Origin: VAZQ01 sp963816745
GTDB taxonomy: Bacteria > Pseudomonadota > Alphaproteobacteria > Rhizobiales > Xanthobacteraceae
Length of the DNA: 64,000 nucleotides
NCBI GenBank assembly: GCA_963816745.1
Contig: CAWFLQ010000013.1
Location: forward strand, 496,001 to 560,000
Direction of reading: 5' to 3'
Both the position numbers and the translations under genes were made by a program. Positions 8,758-18,315 of this stretch are shown in pieces. Under the pieces are notes generated by a model that did no database searches, was not told the DNA's origin, and saw only the letters and a list, made by a program, of their open reading frames with translations. The number at the start of each line of letters is the position of its first letter. Within the stretch, counting starts at the first letter, position 1.

Positions 8758-8880
8758 CGGGCTCCTTGCTTGCCGATGACGAACGTACCCCCCGACAGCC
8801 ATTCTAGGCGCGGACACCGTTGTTTGGGCGCAACAGTCGGGATTTTTGGCAAGGAGAGACGATAGCCGCTGTCTATATCC

Positions 8881-9630
8881 TCAGCGCTCCACCCGCTTCC
8901 AGCCGTCGGGGGTGAGCCGCTGCTGCGGCAGGAAGCGGCCCTTGTAGTCCATCTTGCGCGAGCCCTGCACCCAATAGCCGAGATAGACGTAGGGCAAGCC
9001 CATGCGGCGCGCGCGCGCGATGTGGTCGAGGATCATGAAGGTGCCGAGCGAGCGCGGCGCCTCTCCCGAATCGAAGAACGAATAGACCATGGAGAGCCCG
9101 TCGGTGAGCACGTCGGTGAGCGCCACCGCGAGCAGCTCTCCGCTGCCGCGGCCGTTGACGGCGGTATCGGGGCCACGCCTGCGATACTCGACCATGCGGG
9201 TATCGACGTGGCTGTCCTCGATCATCATCGCGAAGTCGAGGACGGTCATGTCGGCCATGCCGCCGTCGCGGTGACGGGCGTCGAGATAGGAGCGGAACAC
9301 CGAATACTGCTCCGAGGTCGGCACCGCGACCCGCATCTCGCCGACGAGATCGTCATTGCGCTCCTGAATGCGCCGCATGCTCCGCGTCGGCCGGAAGTCC
9401 TCGGCCACGACGCGGACGGATATGCAGGCCCGGCAGGCCTCGCAGGCCGGCCGATAGGCGATCGACTGGCTGCGCCGGAAGCCGCCATGGGTCAGCAGGT
9501 CGTTGAGCTCGGAGGCCCGCTCACCGACCAGGTGCGTGAACACCTTGCGCTCCTCCTGCCCCGGCAGATAGGGGCAAGGCGAGGGCGCAGTGAGGTAGAA
9601 CTGCGGGGTGTTGCGCGAATGCTGCGTCAC
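8881..9630 (-). CDS. bpt: aspartate/glutamate leucyltransferase (Bpt / arginyltransferase family)
   Basis: A 249-residue aminoacyl-tRNA:protein transferase that adds Leu to N-terminal Asp/Glu and so feeds the ClpS/ClpAP N-end-rule pathway. Visible family marks are the N-terminal CPYLPGQEERKVFTHL segment, the paired cysteines in RPACEACRACISVRV and the C-terminal YLGYWVQGSRKMDYKGRF motif. Length is standard for bacterial Bpt. It is followed after about 90 bp by an unrelated RDD gene reading in from upstream. Confidence 0.93.
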   Translation of the reverse strand: MTQHSRNTPQFYLTAPSPCPYLPGQEERKVFTHLVGERASELNDLLTHGGFRRSQSIAYRPACEACRACISVRVVAEDFRPTRSMRRIQERNDDLVGEMRVAVPTSEQYSVFRSYLDARHRDGGMADMTVLDFAMMIEDSHVDTRMVEYRRRGPDTAVNGRGSGELLAVALTDVLTDGLSMVYSFFDSGEAPRSLGTFMILDHIARARRMGLPYVYLGYWVQGSRKMDYKGRFLPQQRLTPDGWKRVER

Positions 9631-9721
9631 GGCGGTCTCGGGCCGGCAGGTGTCCGCATGCCGGCACCCCTAGGATCGCGCGCGCGGCGCATCTCGTCAA
9701 ATCCCTTGTTCCGGGAGCCCG

Positions 9722-10267
9722 TCAGCCGGCAGGGCGGCCAAACCCGCCACGCAGGGCCTGCGCGCGGGCCGGGTTGTTGATGACGATGGTGCCGGCCAGC
9801 ATGTCGTGCAGCAGCCGCCGGCGGTGGTTGAAGAATGCAACCAGCAGGATGAACGGGGTCAGGAACGAGACCGTGACCCAGTAGAGGACGGCGTGCACGG
9901 CGCCGAGCACGAAATAGCCCGGCGCCCCGTACCAGGTGCGCATCTCCAGATCCATCACCCGCATGCCGATCGTCGCCGAGGCCGCGCTGCCGAAGGTCAG
10001 GCCGTAGTAGAAGATCGCCCAGATCACGGTCGCCGGATACAGCAGCAAATACAGGGTCCAGGCGAGCCCGAGCGTGACGAGGCCGAATATGAAGATGAGC
10101 ACGGCAGCGAATATCACCGGGACGGCGATGATGATGACGTCGATCACGAACGCCATGCAGCGGCGCGCCAGCACGCCTTCGAACAGCTCCGGGTTGACGG
10201 CCGGGTCGTAGGCGTGGGGCTTGACCTCGATCGACACGCCGATCTTTCTCGGTCCGCTGTCGGTCAT
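9722..10267 (-). CDS. RDD family membrane protein
   Basis: A 181-residue protein with an RDD-type domain: LARRCMAFVIDVIIIAV at the start of the first membrane segment, then TIGMRVMDLEM and a final membrane segment before RRRLLHDMLAGT. Three to four hydrophobic segments are visible. RDD proteins are integral membrane proteins of mostly unknown role, a few being implicated in Na+/H+ exchange; nothing here assigns a substrate. It is divergent from the threonine ammonia-lyase gene and upstream of bpt on the same strand. Confidence 0.85.
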   Translation of the reverse strand: MTDSGPRKIGVSIEVKPHAYDPAVNPELFEGVLARRCMAFVIDVIIIAVPVIFAAVLIFIFGLVTLGLAWTLYLLLYPATVIWAIFYYGLTFGSAASATIGMRVMDLEMRTWYGAPGYFVLGAVHAVLYWVTVSFLTPFILLVAFFNHRRRLLHDMLAGTIVINNPARAQALRGGFGRPAG

Positions 10268-10395
10268 GACCAGATCCCCCGTTAAGTTCCCTTGCTATCC
10301 TTCGAATCCATCGGCAGATGGAGAGTAGACGGTCCTGGTGCAAGAGGCACGGGCTTTGTGCCCGGAAGCCTCGCCGATTGGGCGGGAGACAAGGC

Positions 10396-11628
10396 ATGAG
10401 CGTTACCGTTGCCGACATCGAAACGGCGCGGCGCACGATTGCCGGGCAGGTGCTGCGCACGCCCATGTTGCCGGCGCCCAAGCTCTCGGCGCTCACCGGC
10501 GCCGAGGTCTACGTGAAGTATGAAAACCTCCAGGTCACCAACTCGTTCAAGGATCGCGGCGCCTTCAACAAGCTCGCCTCGCTCGACGCCGCGGCGCGCG
10601 CGCGCGGCGTCATCGCCATGTCGGCCGGCAACCATGCGCAGGCGGTGGCCTATCACGCCGCGCGCTTGAGCATTCCGGCGACCATCGTCATGCCGGTGAC
10701 GACGCCGTTCGTGAAGGTGGAGGCGACGCAGGCCTATGGCGCCGAGGTCGTGCTCGACGGCGAGAGCGTGGCCGAGGCGCAGGTGCGCGCCGAGACCATC
10801 GCGCGCGAGCGCGGGCTCACCTTCGTCCACCCCTATGACGATCCGCTGGTCATCGCCGGCCAGGGCACCATCGCGCTCGAGATGCTGGAAGATGTGCCCG
10901 ACCTCGACATGCTCGCGATGCCGATCGGCGGCGGCGGGCTCATCGCCGGCAATGCGATTGCCGCGCGGGCGGTGAAGCCGTCGATTTCGATCATCGGGGC
11001 GGAAGCGGCGCTCTATCCCGCGTTCTGGAATGCGCTGACCGGCGAGAACCGCCCGCTCGGCGGCGCGACCATCGCGGAAGGCATCGCGGTCAAGAACGTC
11101 GGGCGGTTGACGCTGCCGGTCGTGCGCGAGCTCGTCGCCGAGATCGTGCTGGTCGACGAGGCGCACCTCGAGCGCGCGGTCAATGCCTATCTCACGCTGC
11201 AGAAGATCATGGCCGAAGGCGCCGGCGCGACCGGGCTCGGCGCCATGCTGGTCAAGCCTGAGCTTTTCCGCGCCCGCAAGGTCGGGTTGATCGTGAGCGG
11301 CGGCAACATCGATCCGCGCATCCTCGCCACCGTCATGGTCCGCGAGCTCGAGCGGGAATACCGCATCGTCTCCTTCCGGCTGATTATCCCCGACCGGCCC
11401 GGCGTGCTCGGGCAGATCGCCACCCGGCTCGGCCAGCTCGGCGCCAACATTCTTGCGGTCCAGCACCGGCGGCTGTTCCTCGACGTGCCGGCGAAGGGCG
11501 CCAAGCTCGACGTCACGGTGGAGACCCGCGACCAGGCCCATGGGAAGGAGATCTTCCAGGCGCTGGAGTCGGAAGGCTACGAGCCGGCCTGGATCGATAC
11601 CGCCATCGCGGTGGAATTGGGTAGATGA
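10396..11628 (+). CDS. threonine ammonia-lyase with C-terminal ACT domain
   Basis: A PLP-dependent enzyme converting threonine to 2-oxobutyrate and ammonia. The start is ATG 10396, preceded by a GGGAG/AAGG-rich leader; the frame is open further upstream without a better start. The product is 410 residues. The PLP lysine lies in NSFKDRGAFNKL (~residue 52), the phosphate-binding Gly cluster is PIGGGGLIAG (~residue 180), and an ACT domain occupies the last ~80 residues (FRLIIPDRPGVLGQIATRL). The single short ACT domain suggests the ilvA/tdcB-like form found in many alphaproteobacteria; whether it is biosynthetic or catabolic cannot be told from sequence alone. Confidence 0.9.
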   Translation: MSVTVADIETARRTIAGQVLRTPMLPAPKLSALTGAEVYVKYENLQVTNSFKDRGAFNKLASLDAAARARGVIAMSAGNHAQAVAYHAARLSIPATIVMPVTTPFVKVEATQAYGAEVVLDGESVAEAQVRAETIARERGLTFVHPYDDPLVIAGQGTIALEMLEDVPDLDMLAMPIGGGGLIAGNAIAARAVKPSISIIGAEAALYPAFWNALTGENRPLGGATIAEGIAVKNVGRLTLPVVRELVAEIVLVDEAHLERAVNAYLTLQKIMAEGAGATGLGAMLVKPELFRARKVGLIVSGGNIDPRILATVMVRELEREYRIVSFRLIIPDRPGVLGQIATRLGQLGANILAVQHRRLFLDVPAKGAKLDVTVETRDQAHGKEIFQALESEGYEPAWIDTAIAVELGR

Positions 11629-11711
11629 CCGGAGTGGGGTCTTCCGATTTCGGCGTTCTCTCGACATGATCATATGTACTTTGCCGAATCATCCTGGTTG
11701 AGGGCGGGGTC

Positions 11712-14186
11712 TTGCGCGAGAAGGAGCTTCGCATTGCGCTGGTCTGCTTCGGCGGCGTTTCGCTCGCCATCTACATGCATGGCATCAGCAAGGAAATCCT
11801 GAAGCTGGTGCGGGCGTCGCGTACGCTGCATGCCATCGCCGACCGCTCCTGGCGGGCGCAGGCCTCGTTCTTCGATCTCGCCGATCGCGAGGATCCCGAA
11901 TACGACACCGAGGAGTTCTATTTCGAGCTGCTGCGCGATATCGGCCGCAGCATCGAGCTGCGCATCGTAGTGGACATCATCGCCGGCGCCTCCGCCGGCG
12001 GCATCAACGGCACCATGCTGGCGCGCGCCTTGAGCCACGACCTGCCAATGGGGGCCCTGCGCGACCTCTGGCTCGACAATGCCGACGTTACGGTATTGCT
12101 GGCGCCCGATGCCCGCGCCGGCACCTGGAGCAAGTGGTTCCTGCAGCCGTTCATCTGGCTCGCGACGAAGGCCACGAGCTTGCGCATGATCAAAGACATG
12201 GAGGTGCGCCAGAAGCTCTCGTTGTTCGTACGCTCGCGCTGGTTCAAGCCGCCGCTCGATGGCCGCGTGATGGCCGGCCTGATGTACGACGCCGTGACGT
12301 CCATGGGGGCCGTGAAGGACCCGACGAAGTCGCTGCTGCCCTCCGGCCAGTCGCTCGACCTGTTCGTTACCCTGACCGACTATTACGGCTATCAGCAGCT
12401 CATCCAGATCCACGATCCGCCGCTCATCCACGAGCTCGACCACCACCACGTCTTGCACTTTACCTACCGCCGGCGATCGAGCGGCGAGGTCGAGAGCGAC
12501 TTCACCCTGGACAACGCGCCGGGCCTGGCCTTCGCCGCGCGCGCCACCTCGTCGTTCCCCGGGGCGTTCCCGCCGGCGCGGATCGTCGAGATGAACGAGG
12601 TGCTGGTCGCGCGGCACGCGAGCTGGCCGCGGCGTGCCGAGTTCATCGCCAACAATTTTCCGAACCACCTGCGCGCCGGCATCGATCCGACCACGGCGTC
12701 CTTCCTCGACGGCTCGGTGCTCAACAACCGGCCCTTCCAGGAGGCGATCTCGGCGATCCACGGGCGGCCGGCCTACCGGGAGGTGGACCGGCGCCTGGTC
12801 TACATCGATCCGCATCCCGCTCCGCCGGCAGCGCGTCGCACGCACAACATCCCCGGCTTCTTTGCGACGATGCGCGGCGCGCTGTCGGATATTCCGAGCT
12901 CGCAGCCCGTGACCGACGAGCTCAGTCGTGTGATCGACTTCAACGAGCAGGTGCGGCGGCTGCGCGCGATCATCGACAGCGCGCGCCCGCAGGTGAGCCA
13001 GCTGGTGGCCGGCGTCATCACAGCGAGCTTCGATCAGGCGGTATCGACGCACGACCTGCGCGCCTGGCGCGAGCAGGTGAACTCGCACGTCGCGCGCGAC
13101 GCCGGCTTTGCCTACCAGGCTTATGTGCGGCTCAAGCTCGCGTCGGTGCGCGCCTTCGGTGCCCAATTGATCGTCAAGCTGCGTGGCGTGCCCGTGCAAT
13201 CGCCGTTGTCGCGGGTGGTGGCGGAGATCATCGATGCCTGGGCCGTGCGCAAGGGCATCGTGTACGAGCGCGCCGAGAGCGAGGCGCTCGAATTCGAGGC
13301 CCAGACCGGCGAGCATCTTCCGCCCTGGGTGAAATATCTGCTGGCCTTCGATGTGAAGTACCGCGAGCGGCGCCTGCACTTTCTGATCGAGGGGCAGAAT
13401 CGGCTCTATCAGCTGATCGGCCAGGAGCATTTCGCCGGGCTCGATCCTTTCCTGGTGGACCGGCTCAAGCGCGAGTTCTACGGCCGGCTCGATTCGTTGC
13501 GGCGTCGGGAGAATCTGCGTTTCTACAGCCGCGAGGTCCGTGACCTGGTGGCGGATATCTTTCCGGCCGCCCCGTCCGCCGGGGAGGTCAAGCATCTCGA
13601 GAGCTACGCCAAGTCGTTCGTGGAGCAGCATGCCGACAAGATCGACATCTTGATCGAGAAACTGGCGTTCGAGATCGGCCTCAATGCCACGACCCGCGAG
13701 CTCGACGATCTCCTGGCGTCGCTCGACCCGAAAGAATGGCATCCGGATGCGCGCCGTGAAGTGCTGGTCAATTATCTCGGCTTTCCGTTCTGGGACGTGC
13801 TGACGTTTCCCATTACCAGCGCGCGCAACATCGGCGAGCTCAACGAAATTCTCATCGACCGCATCAGCCCGCAGGACGCCCGCACGCTCAAGGGCTTCGA
13901 CGGCAGCGAGAGCCTCAAGGGCATCGGCTTTGCCCACTTCGCAGCATTCCTGTCGCGCGGCTATCGCGAGAACGACTACCTCCTCGGCCGCCTGCATGCG
14001 CTCGACCGGCTGATCGACATCGTCTGCGATGCCGCGGGCACCGACGCCATCAAGGACCACGTCGACGTGCTGACGCTGAAGAAGCGCGGGTTCGGCCGCA
14101 TCCTCGACGCCGAGGAGAAGCACCTCACCCACAGCCAGGACCTGATCGCGGCGTTGCGCCGCTGCGTGGAAGCGATCGGGGGGTAG
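11712..14186 (+). CDS. large patatin-like phospholipase-family protein
   Basis: An 824-residue protein read from TTG 11712 (GGGCGGGG upstream; no better start). The patatin Ser-Asp dyad is present: nucleophile Ser94 in GASAGGING and Asp333 in DGSVLNNRP. The oxyanion-type glycine-rich region is FGGVSLAIYMHGI near residue 15. The patatin module covers roughly residues 5-390; the remaining ~430 residues are helical and resemble the DUF3376-type extension of long bacterial patatin-like proteins. There is no signal peptide, so it is probably cytoplasmic or peripheral. Expected activity is lipid acyl hydrolysis; substrate unknown. It is monocistronic, 83 bp after the threonine ammonia-lyase stop. 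Confidence 0.85.
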   Translation: MREKELRIALVCFGGVSLAIYMHGISKEILKLVRASRTLHAIADRSWRAQASFFDLADREDPEYDTEEFYFELLRDIGRSIELRIVVDIIAGASAGGINGTMLARALSHDLPMGALRDLWLDNADVTVLLAPDARAGTWSKWFLQPFIWLATKATSLRMIKDMEVRQKLSLFVRSRWFKPPLDGRVMAGLMYDAVTSMGAVKDPTKSLLPSGQSLDLFVTLTDYYGYQQLIQIHDPPLIHELDHHHVLHFTYRRRSSGEVESDFTLDNAPGLAFAARATSSFPGAFPPARIVEMNEVLVARHASWPRRAEFIANNFPNHLRAGIDPTTASFLDGSVLNNRPFQEAISAIHGRPAYREVDRRLVYIDPHPAPPAARRTHNIPGFFATMRGALSDIPSSQPVTDELSRVIDFNEQVRRLRAIIDSARPQVSQLVAGVITASFDQAVSTHDLRAWREQVNSHVARDAGFAYQAYVRLKLASVRAFGAQLIVKLRGVPVQSPLSRVVAEIIDAWAVRKGIVYERAESEALEFEAQTGEHLPPWVKYLLAFDVKYRERRLHFLIEGQNRLYQLIGQEHFAGLDPFLVDRLKREFYGRLDSLRRRENLRFYSREVRDLVADIFPAAPSAGEVKHLESYAKSFVEQHADKIDILIEKLAFEIGLNATTRELDDLLASLDPKEWHPDARREVLVNYLGFPFWDVLTFPITSARNIGELNEILIDRISPQDARTLKGFDGSESLKGIGFAHFAAFLSRGYRENDYLLGRLHALDRLIDIVCDAAGTDAIKDHVDVLTLKKRGFGRILDAEEKHLTHSQDLIAALRRCVEAIGG

Positions 14187-14221
14187 AATTTCAGACAGGA
14201 CGAGCCGAGCGCGTCCCCGCG

Positions 14222-14572
14222 TCAAGACGAGCGCGTCTGCCTGGTGCAGTCCTGCTGCCTCAAGGTCTCCAACCGCTCGACCGCCCGGCCAAGGCCTTCC
14301 AGTCCCCATTGACGGCTGAAATTGTCGGGGTGGGCGCATTTGGGCTGGGTGAGGTAGGCGAGCAGAGCGCGCCCTTGCTGGAGGGCTTGCGCGCGATGCC
14401 GACAGGCAGTTCCGAGGTCGCCCCGCGTCCGCGCGCGGATGGCCAGCGCCTCGGACAGCCTCGCTTTCGCGAGCAGCACCCGCGACTCGGCTGAGCAATG
14501 ATTGGCGTGGGCGGCGGGAGTGGGCAATGCGACGATAGAGAAAAATACCCCGAGCAGAATCCACCGGTGCAT
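14222..14572 (-). CDS. small secreted hypothetical protein
   Basis: A 116-residue protein starting at ATG 14572 (AGGGGGAC upstream), which begins with a signal peptide (HRWILLGVFFSIVALPTPAAHA). The mature part has four cysteines, an Arg/Ala-rich helical segment (LLAKARLSEALAIRARTR) and no family I recognise. It reads away from the SDR gene that follows. A periplasmic or secreted location is inferred from the signal alone. Confidence 0.65.
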   Translation of the reverse strand: MHRWILLGVFFSIVALPTPAAHANHCSAESRVLLAKARLSEALAIRARTRGDLGTACRHRAQALQQGRALLAYLTQPKCAHPDNFSRQWGLEGLGRAVERLETLRQQDCTRQTRSS

Positions 14573-14711
14573 GGGTCCCCCTGCGAAAACGTTCCCCTTG
14601 ATCCCACTTTGTAGCACGTCCCGATCCCGTTGGAGCGGGACATGCTACAATTTCCCAAGAGTACGCATCGGAAGTGTACATCTTGGACCTCGTCGGAAGG
14701 ATTTTCGGACA

Positions 14712-15449
14712 ATGAAGCAGCTTCAAGATCGCGTCGCCGTCGTCACCGGTGCGAACAAGGGTATCGGCGAGGCGATCGCACGCGCGTTCGCATCGGCCGG
14801 CGCCAATGTGGTGATGGCGGCGCGCAATCGTGCCGACCTCGACGCCGCGGCCGGCAAGATCGCGGGCGCGGGCGGATCGGTGCTCGCCGTTCCCACCGAT
14901 GTTACCGTCGAGGCGGACATCGTCAATCTGTTCAAGACCACCGTGGATCGGCACGGGCGCCTGGACATCCTCGTCAACAACGCGGGCGTAACGCTCGGCA
15001 TGCCGACGGACCAGATCCCGTTGAGCGGCTGGCAAAAGGTGATCGACACCAATCTGACCGGCGCCTTCCTGTGCTGCCGCGAGGCCCTGAAGATCATGAA
15101 GCCGCAGAAAAGCGGCCGGATCATCAATATCGGCAGCATCTCGTCGATCACGCCGCGCGCCAACGGCGCGGCCTATGCGGCGACCAAGCTGGCGCTCGAA
15201 GGCCTCACCCGTTCCATCGCGCTCGACTACCGCGAGTTCAACATCGGCGCTTCGATCATCCATCTCGGCGCCACGGCGTCGTCGTGGATGAAGGTCAAGC
15301 CGGAGGATGCGACCGGACCCGAGTATCACCTGGCGCTCGACGACGTCGGCCGCCTCGCCACGTTCATGGCGTCGCTGCCGCTGGAGGCCAACATGTTCGA
15401 GACCACGATCCTGCCGATCCAGCAGCGCTCGTTCATCGGGCGCGGCTGA
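14712..15449 (+). CDS. short-chain dehydrogenase/reductase (SDR)
   Basis: A 245-residue classical SDR. The cofactor motif is TGANKGIG (residues ~13-20), followed by NNAG, the catalytic Ser region IGSISSIT, and Tyr-Lys in YAATK. Arg after the second beta strand (AARNRAD) suggests NADP(H). The start ATG 14712 is adopted because the SDR fold begins at once; the frame is open upstream. The substrate is not identifiable. The Tat-exported thioredoxin-fold gene follows 31 bp later. Confidence 0.88.
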   Translation: MKQLQDRVAVVTGANKGIGEAIARAFASAGANVVMAARNRADLDAAAGKIAGAGGSVLAVPTDVTVEADIVNLFKTTVDRHGRLDILVNNAGVTLGMPTDQIPLSGWQKVIDTNLTGAFLCCREALKIMKPQKSGRIINIGSISSITPRANGAAYAATKLALEGLTRSIALDYREFNIGASIIHLGATASSWMKVKPEDATGPEYHLALDDVGRLATFMASLPLEANMFETTILPIQQRSFIGRG

Positions 15450-15480
15450 TCGCAGGCGGATTAGTGGACATGTGTTCGGC

Positions 15481-16113
15481 ATGAGACCTCACAAAAACGC
15501 ACGAACCGCGGCCGGTCTGGCGATCTCACGACGCGCTGTGATCCGCGGTATCGCCGGCGCAGCGGCGTTGACGGCCCCTCGATCGTTCGCCGCAAATGAG
15601 CGGCCGAACAATCCGCCGCGCTTCGAGACGGGGAGCTATCAGTTCACGATCCTGCGGCCGGCCAGGACCGTACCGTCGATCCGGCTGACGCGCCTCGACG
15701 GCAGCACCCGCGATCTCACGGCGTTGCGGGGCAAGGTCGTTCTGCTGAATTTCTGGGCGACGTGGTGTGCGGCGTGCCGGACGGAACTGCCGATTCTGGA
15801 CCGCCTGCAGGCGACGCTGGCGGACACTGGCCTGCAGGTCGTTGCCGTCGCGCTCGATCGCGGCGGCCGCAAGGTGGTCGAGCCGTACGTGCGCGCGCTG
15901 AATCTCCGGCACGTGCAGATTTATCTCGATCCCGATGGTTTGCTGGTCCATTCAGACAGAGAGAACCGCGTGCAGGCACCGTTTGCCCTGTATGGCATGC
16001 CGATATCCTATGCCATCAACTCCGCCGGACGCATCGTCGGCTATATGCCGGGAGCGGCCGACTGGACCTCGAAGGACGGCCAGGATTTATTGCGTTACTA
16101 TCTCTTGTCCTAA
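15481..16113 (+). CDS. Tat-exported TlpA-like thiol:disulfide oxidoreductase
   Basis: A 210-residue periplasmic protein. Residues 16-35 form a twin-arginine signal (SRRAVIRGIAGAAAL). A thioredoxin-like domain of the TlpA/ResA type follows, with the CxxC active site in FWATWCAACRTELP (~residue 98) and the cis-Pro region GMPISYAI. Such proteins reduce or oxidise disulfides in cytochrome-c maturation or other exported proteins. A Tat signal on a TlpA-like protein is less common than a Sec signal or membrane anchor. It is convergent with and directly abutting the next gene. Confidence 0.85.
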   Translation: MRPHKNARTAAGLAISRRAVIRGIAGAAALTAPRSFAANERPNNPPRFETGSYQFTILRPARTVPSIRLTRLDGSTRDLTALRGKVVLLNFWATWCAACRTELPILDRLQATLADTGLQVVAVALDRGGRKVVEPYVRALNLRHVQIYLDPDGLLVHSDRENRVQAPFALYGMPISYAINSAGRIVGYMPGAADWTSKDGQDLLRYYLLS

Positions 16114-16957
16114 CTAGGCCGAATTCGGTTGCGAGACCGGCCAGCGCAGGCATTCGGCCAGACCACGTCCCATGATCCAGTCGAGATCGTCGGCCGAGAG
16201 AAAATCGAGCTCCTCGGTGAAATGGGTCACCACCTGCCGCAGCGTGCAGGACTTCGGCACGCGGGTGATGTCGCTGCCCCAGAAGCAGCGGCGCGGTCCG
16301 AACGCCGCGATCACGCGGCGCAGCGGCTCGCGCAGGTTCTTGAACGGGTAGGGCTCGGTCGAGAAGCAGGGCAGCGCCGAGACCTTGACGAACACGTTGG
16401 GATGGCGCGCGAGCGCATTGATGCGCTCGGCCGCGGGCAATGTCTCGGCGTCGATGGTCGCGCGCGCAAAGCCCATGTGATCGACGATGATGCGCAGCTT
16501 GGGATGGCGCGCCGCGATCTCGCCGATCTGCGCCAGCCGCTCCGGCGCGTGCACCATCACAGGAATGTCGTGCCGCTCGGCCTCCGGCCAGAACCAGTCG
16601 GCGGTGCCGTCGGTGAGCCAGGGCCGGTCGGCGTCGCGGTGGAAGGTCAACCGCATGCCGAGCATGCCGGGCTGCTTGCGCCATCCCTCCAGATCGCGGC
16701 CATCGCCGGTGTTCAAGCGGAAATCGCCCCATCACGGCGAAGCGGCCGGGATATTTCTGCACCGCCTCCAGTGCATAGTCGTTGCGGGGGCCCTCGATCG
16801 ACGGCGGCACCAGCACGGCGCAATCGATGCCCGCGCGATCCATGTCGGCCACGAGCTCTTCGTAGCGGTAGGGCGAATTCTCCCGGCCGTCGCGGATGAG
16901 CGGCCGGTCCGGCCGGTCGGGCGGCCAGATGTGCACCTGCGAGTCGATGATCAGCAT
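16114..16957 (-). CDS. amidohydrolase family protein (PF04909 type), one frameshift
   Basis: A TIM-barrel metal-dependent hydrolase/decarboxylase. The N-terminal part from ATG 16957 has the metal-site opening DSQVHIWPP. The C-terminal part contains IIVDHMGFA, the His-bearing MVHAP segment and CFWGSDITR with the catalytic Asp. The two halves lie in different frames; removing one base near 16714-16717 joins GRFPL to NTGDGRDLEGW and restores a ~280-residue protein of family length. The single indel looks like a consensus error but could be a real inactivation. Related proteins act on lactones or aromatic-derived acids. The stop abuts the stop of the thioredoxin-fold gene. Confidence 0.75.
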
Positions 16958-16973
16958 CGCATTGATCCCGAGG

Positions 16974-18224
16974 TTATCGCACGACGGTACCGATGCGTTC
17001 GAACCGCACGGCCGGTTGCTTCGGATCGTCCCGATTGATCGAAAAGAAGATGATCTCCGCGCGACCGACGAGGTTCTCGAAGGGCACGTAGCCGATGCCA
17101 CCGACTTCCGGCCGCACGCGGCTGTCGGTCGAATTGTCGCGGTTGTCGCCCATCATGAAATAGTGTCCGGCGGGCACCTGATACACCGGCGTGTTGTCAA
17201 GGATCCCGTTGTCGACGAGATCGAGAGTTGCGTAGCTCACGCCGTTCGGCAGGGTCTCCCGCCACTGTTTCACCCGGGAAGTGCGCGAACCTTCGTCCTC
17301 GACGAAGTCCGCGATGCGCTCGCGCTTCACCGGCTGGCCATTGATGTGGAGCAGGCCGCCGATCATCTGGACGGTGTCGCCGGGGAGCCCGACGATCCGA
17401 AATACGTAGTCGGTCGAAGGGTCTCGCGGCAGGCGGAACACGACAACGTCGCCAAGCTGCGGTTCGGCGGCGAAAATTCGGCCGGAAAACAGTGGCGGCG
17501 GGGAGAACGGCAGCGAGTAGGGACCGTACCCGTAGGGGTATTTCGAGACGAAGATGTCGTCACCCACGAGAAAAGTCGGCTTCTGGGCGCCACTAGGTAT
17601 GTTGAAGGGCTGGTACAGAAACGTCCGGATGATCAGTGCGAACAGCAGAAGCGCGAGGTATCCAAGAACGGAATTGAGCACCGTACGCCAGAACCCAAAA
17701 CCCTGAACGCGTCCCAGCATGAGCAACGTGGCGACGAGCGACCAAATCCACGCTACGCCGATGATCCCCTGCAATGCGATGAACGCCGCTTGAGGCGCTG
17801 ATCGGGATACATCGGCGCCCACTGAGAACGACAACCAACCGAGAACGGTGAGGCAGATCGCAAGACCTGCGACACTTGGCACGATGCCCCAAGCGAATGC
17901 CGCACGCACGTCTACCGCCGATGCACGGCCGCCCAAGATCTTGCCGCACCAGCTGAAGAGGAAACCGGAAATATAGAGTTGCGCGATACCCAGTATCGCC
18001 GCGAGGAGTGCAACGACTGCGATGATGCGCCAGTCGAGCAATTCGGTGGTCACTCCCTTGTCGATTAGTTGGCCTATGACAAGAGGCGTAGCGCCGAAGG
18101 CGGCCAGCAGCAGCACATGACGTCTCGGATTGCTGGTGACGATCCGTTCGATCGTCTTGCGTGGACTGAGCCAGACGGACAGCCACGGTGAAGGTTGTGG
18201 TGCGTCAGCTTGAGCCAATGTCAT
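16974..18224 (-). CDS. YIP1-like membrane domain fused to a signal peptidase I homologue lacking the catalytic dyad
   Basis: A 416-residue membrane protein. Residues ~20-200 hold five or six hydrophobic segments resembling a YIP1-type domain. Residues ~200-416 align with signal peptidase I (S26): PFNIPSG, VGDDIFVSKYPYGYG, GDVVVFRLPRD, RIVGLPGD and GDNRDNSTDSR are all present. In active enzymes the first motif is PSGSM, with the second Ser as nucleophile; here it is PSGAQ (Ala213). The general-base Lys before RIVGLPGD is Phe275. Both catalytic residues are therefore missing while the structural boxes are intact and in frame. It is probably a non-proteolytic paralogue; a chaperone-like, regulatory or substrate-binding role is only a guess. 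It follows hemB on the same strand. Confidence 0.85.
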   Translation of the reverse strand: MTLAQADAPQPSPWLSVWLSPRKTIERIVTSNPRRHVLLLAAFGATPLVIGQLIDKGVTTELLDWRIIAVVALLAAILGIAQLYISGFLFSWCGKILGGRASAVDVRAAFAWGIVPSVAGLAICLTVLGWLSFSVGADVSRSAPQAAFIALQGIIGVAWIWSLVATLLMLGRVQGFGFWRTVLNSVLGYLALLLFALIIRTFLYQPFNIPSGAQKPTFLVGDDIFVSKYPYGYGPYSLPFSPPPLFSGRIFAAEPQLGDVVVFRLPRDPSTDYVFRIVGLPGDTVQMIGGLLHINGQPVKRERIADFVEDEGSRTSRVKQWRETLPNGVSYATLDLVDNGILDNTPVYQVPAGHYFMMGDNRDNSTDSRVRPEVGGIGYVPFENLVGRAEIIFFSINRDDPKQPAVRFERIGTVVR

Positions 18225-18315
18225 AAGCCAACCTTGGTGGGCCTGCCGGCCGTCGACGGGTGATCGAGTACAAGGACTTGCAGAAAATCGCTCGGGCCGG
18301 TCGATCGGCTCGTTT

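Noticed and set aside
11670..15482. Very long open frame on the minus strand opposite the patatin-like and SDR genes
   Set aside because: Arg/Ala/Gly/His-rich translation without domains; the plus-strand genes carry complete catalytic motifs, and high G+C makes long antisense frames common.
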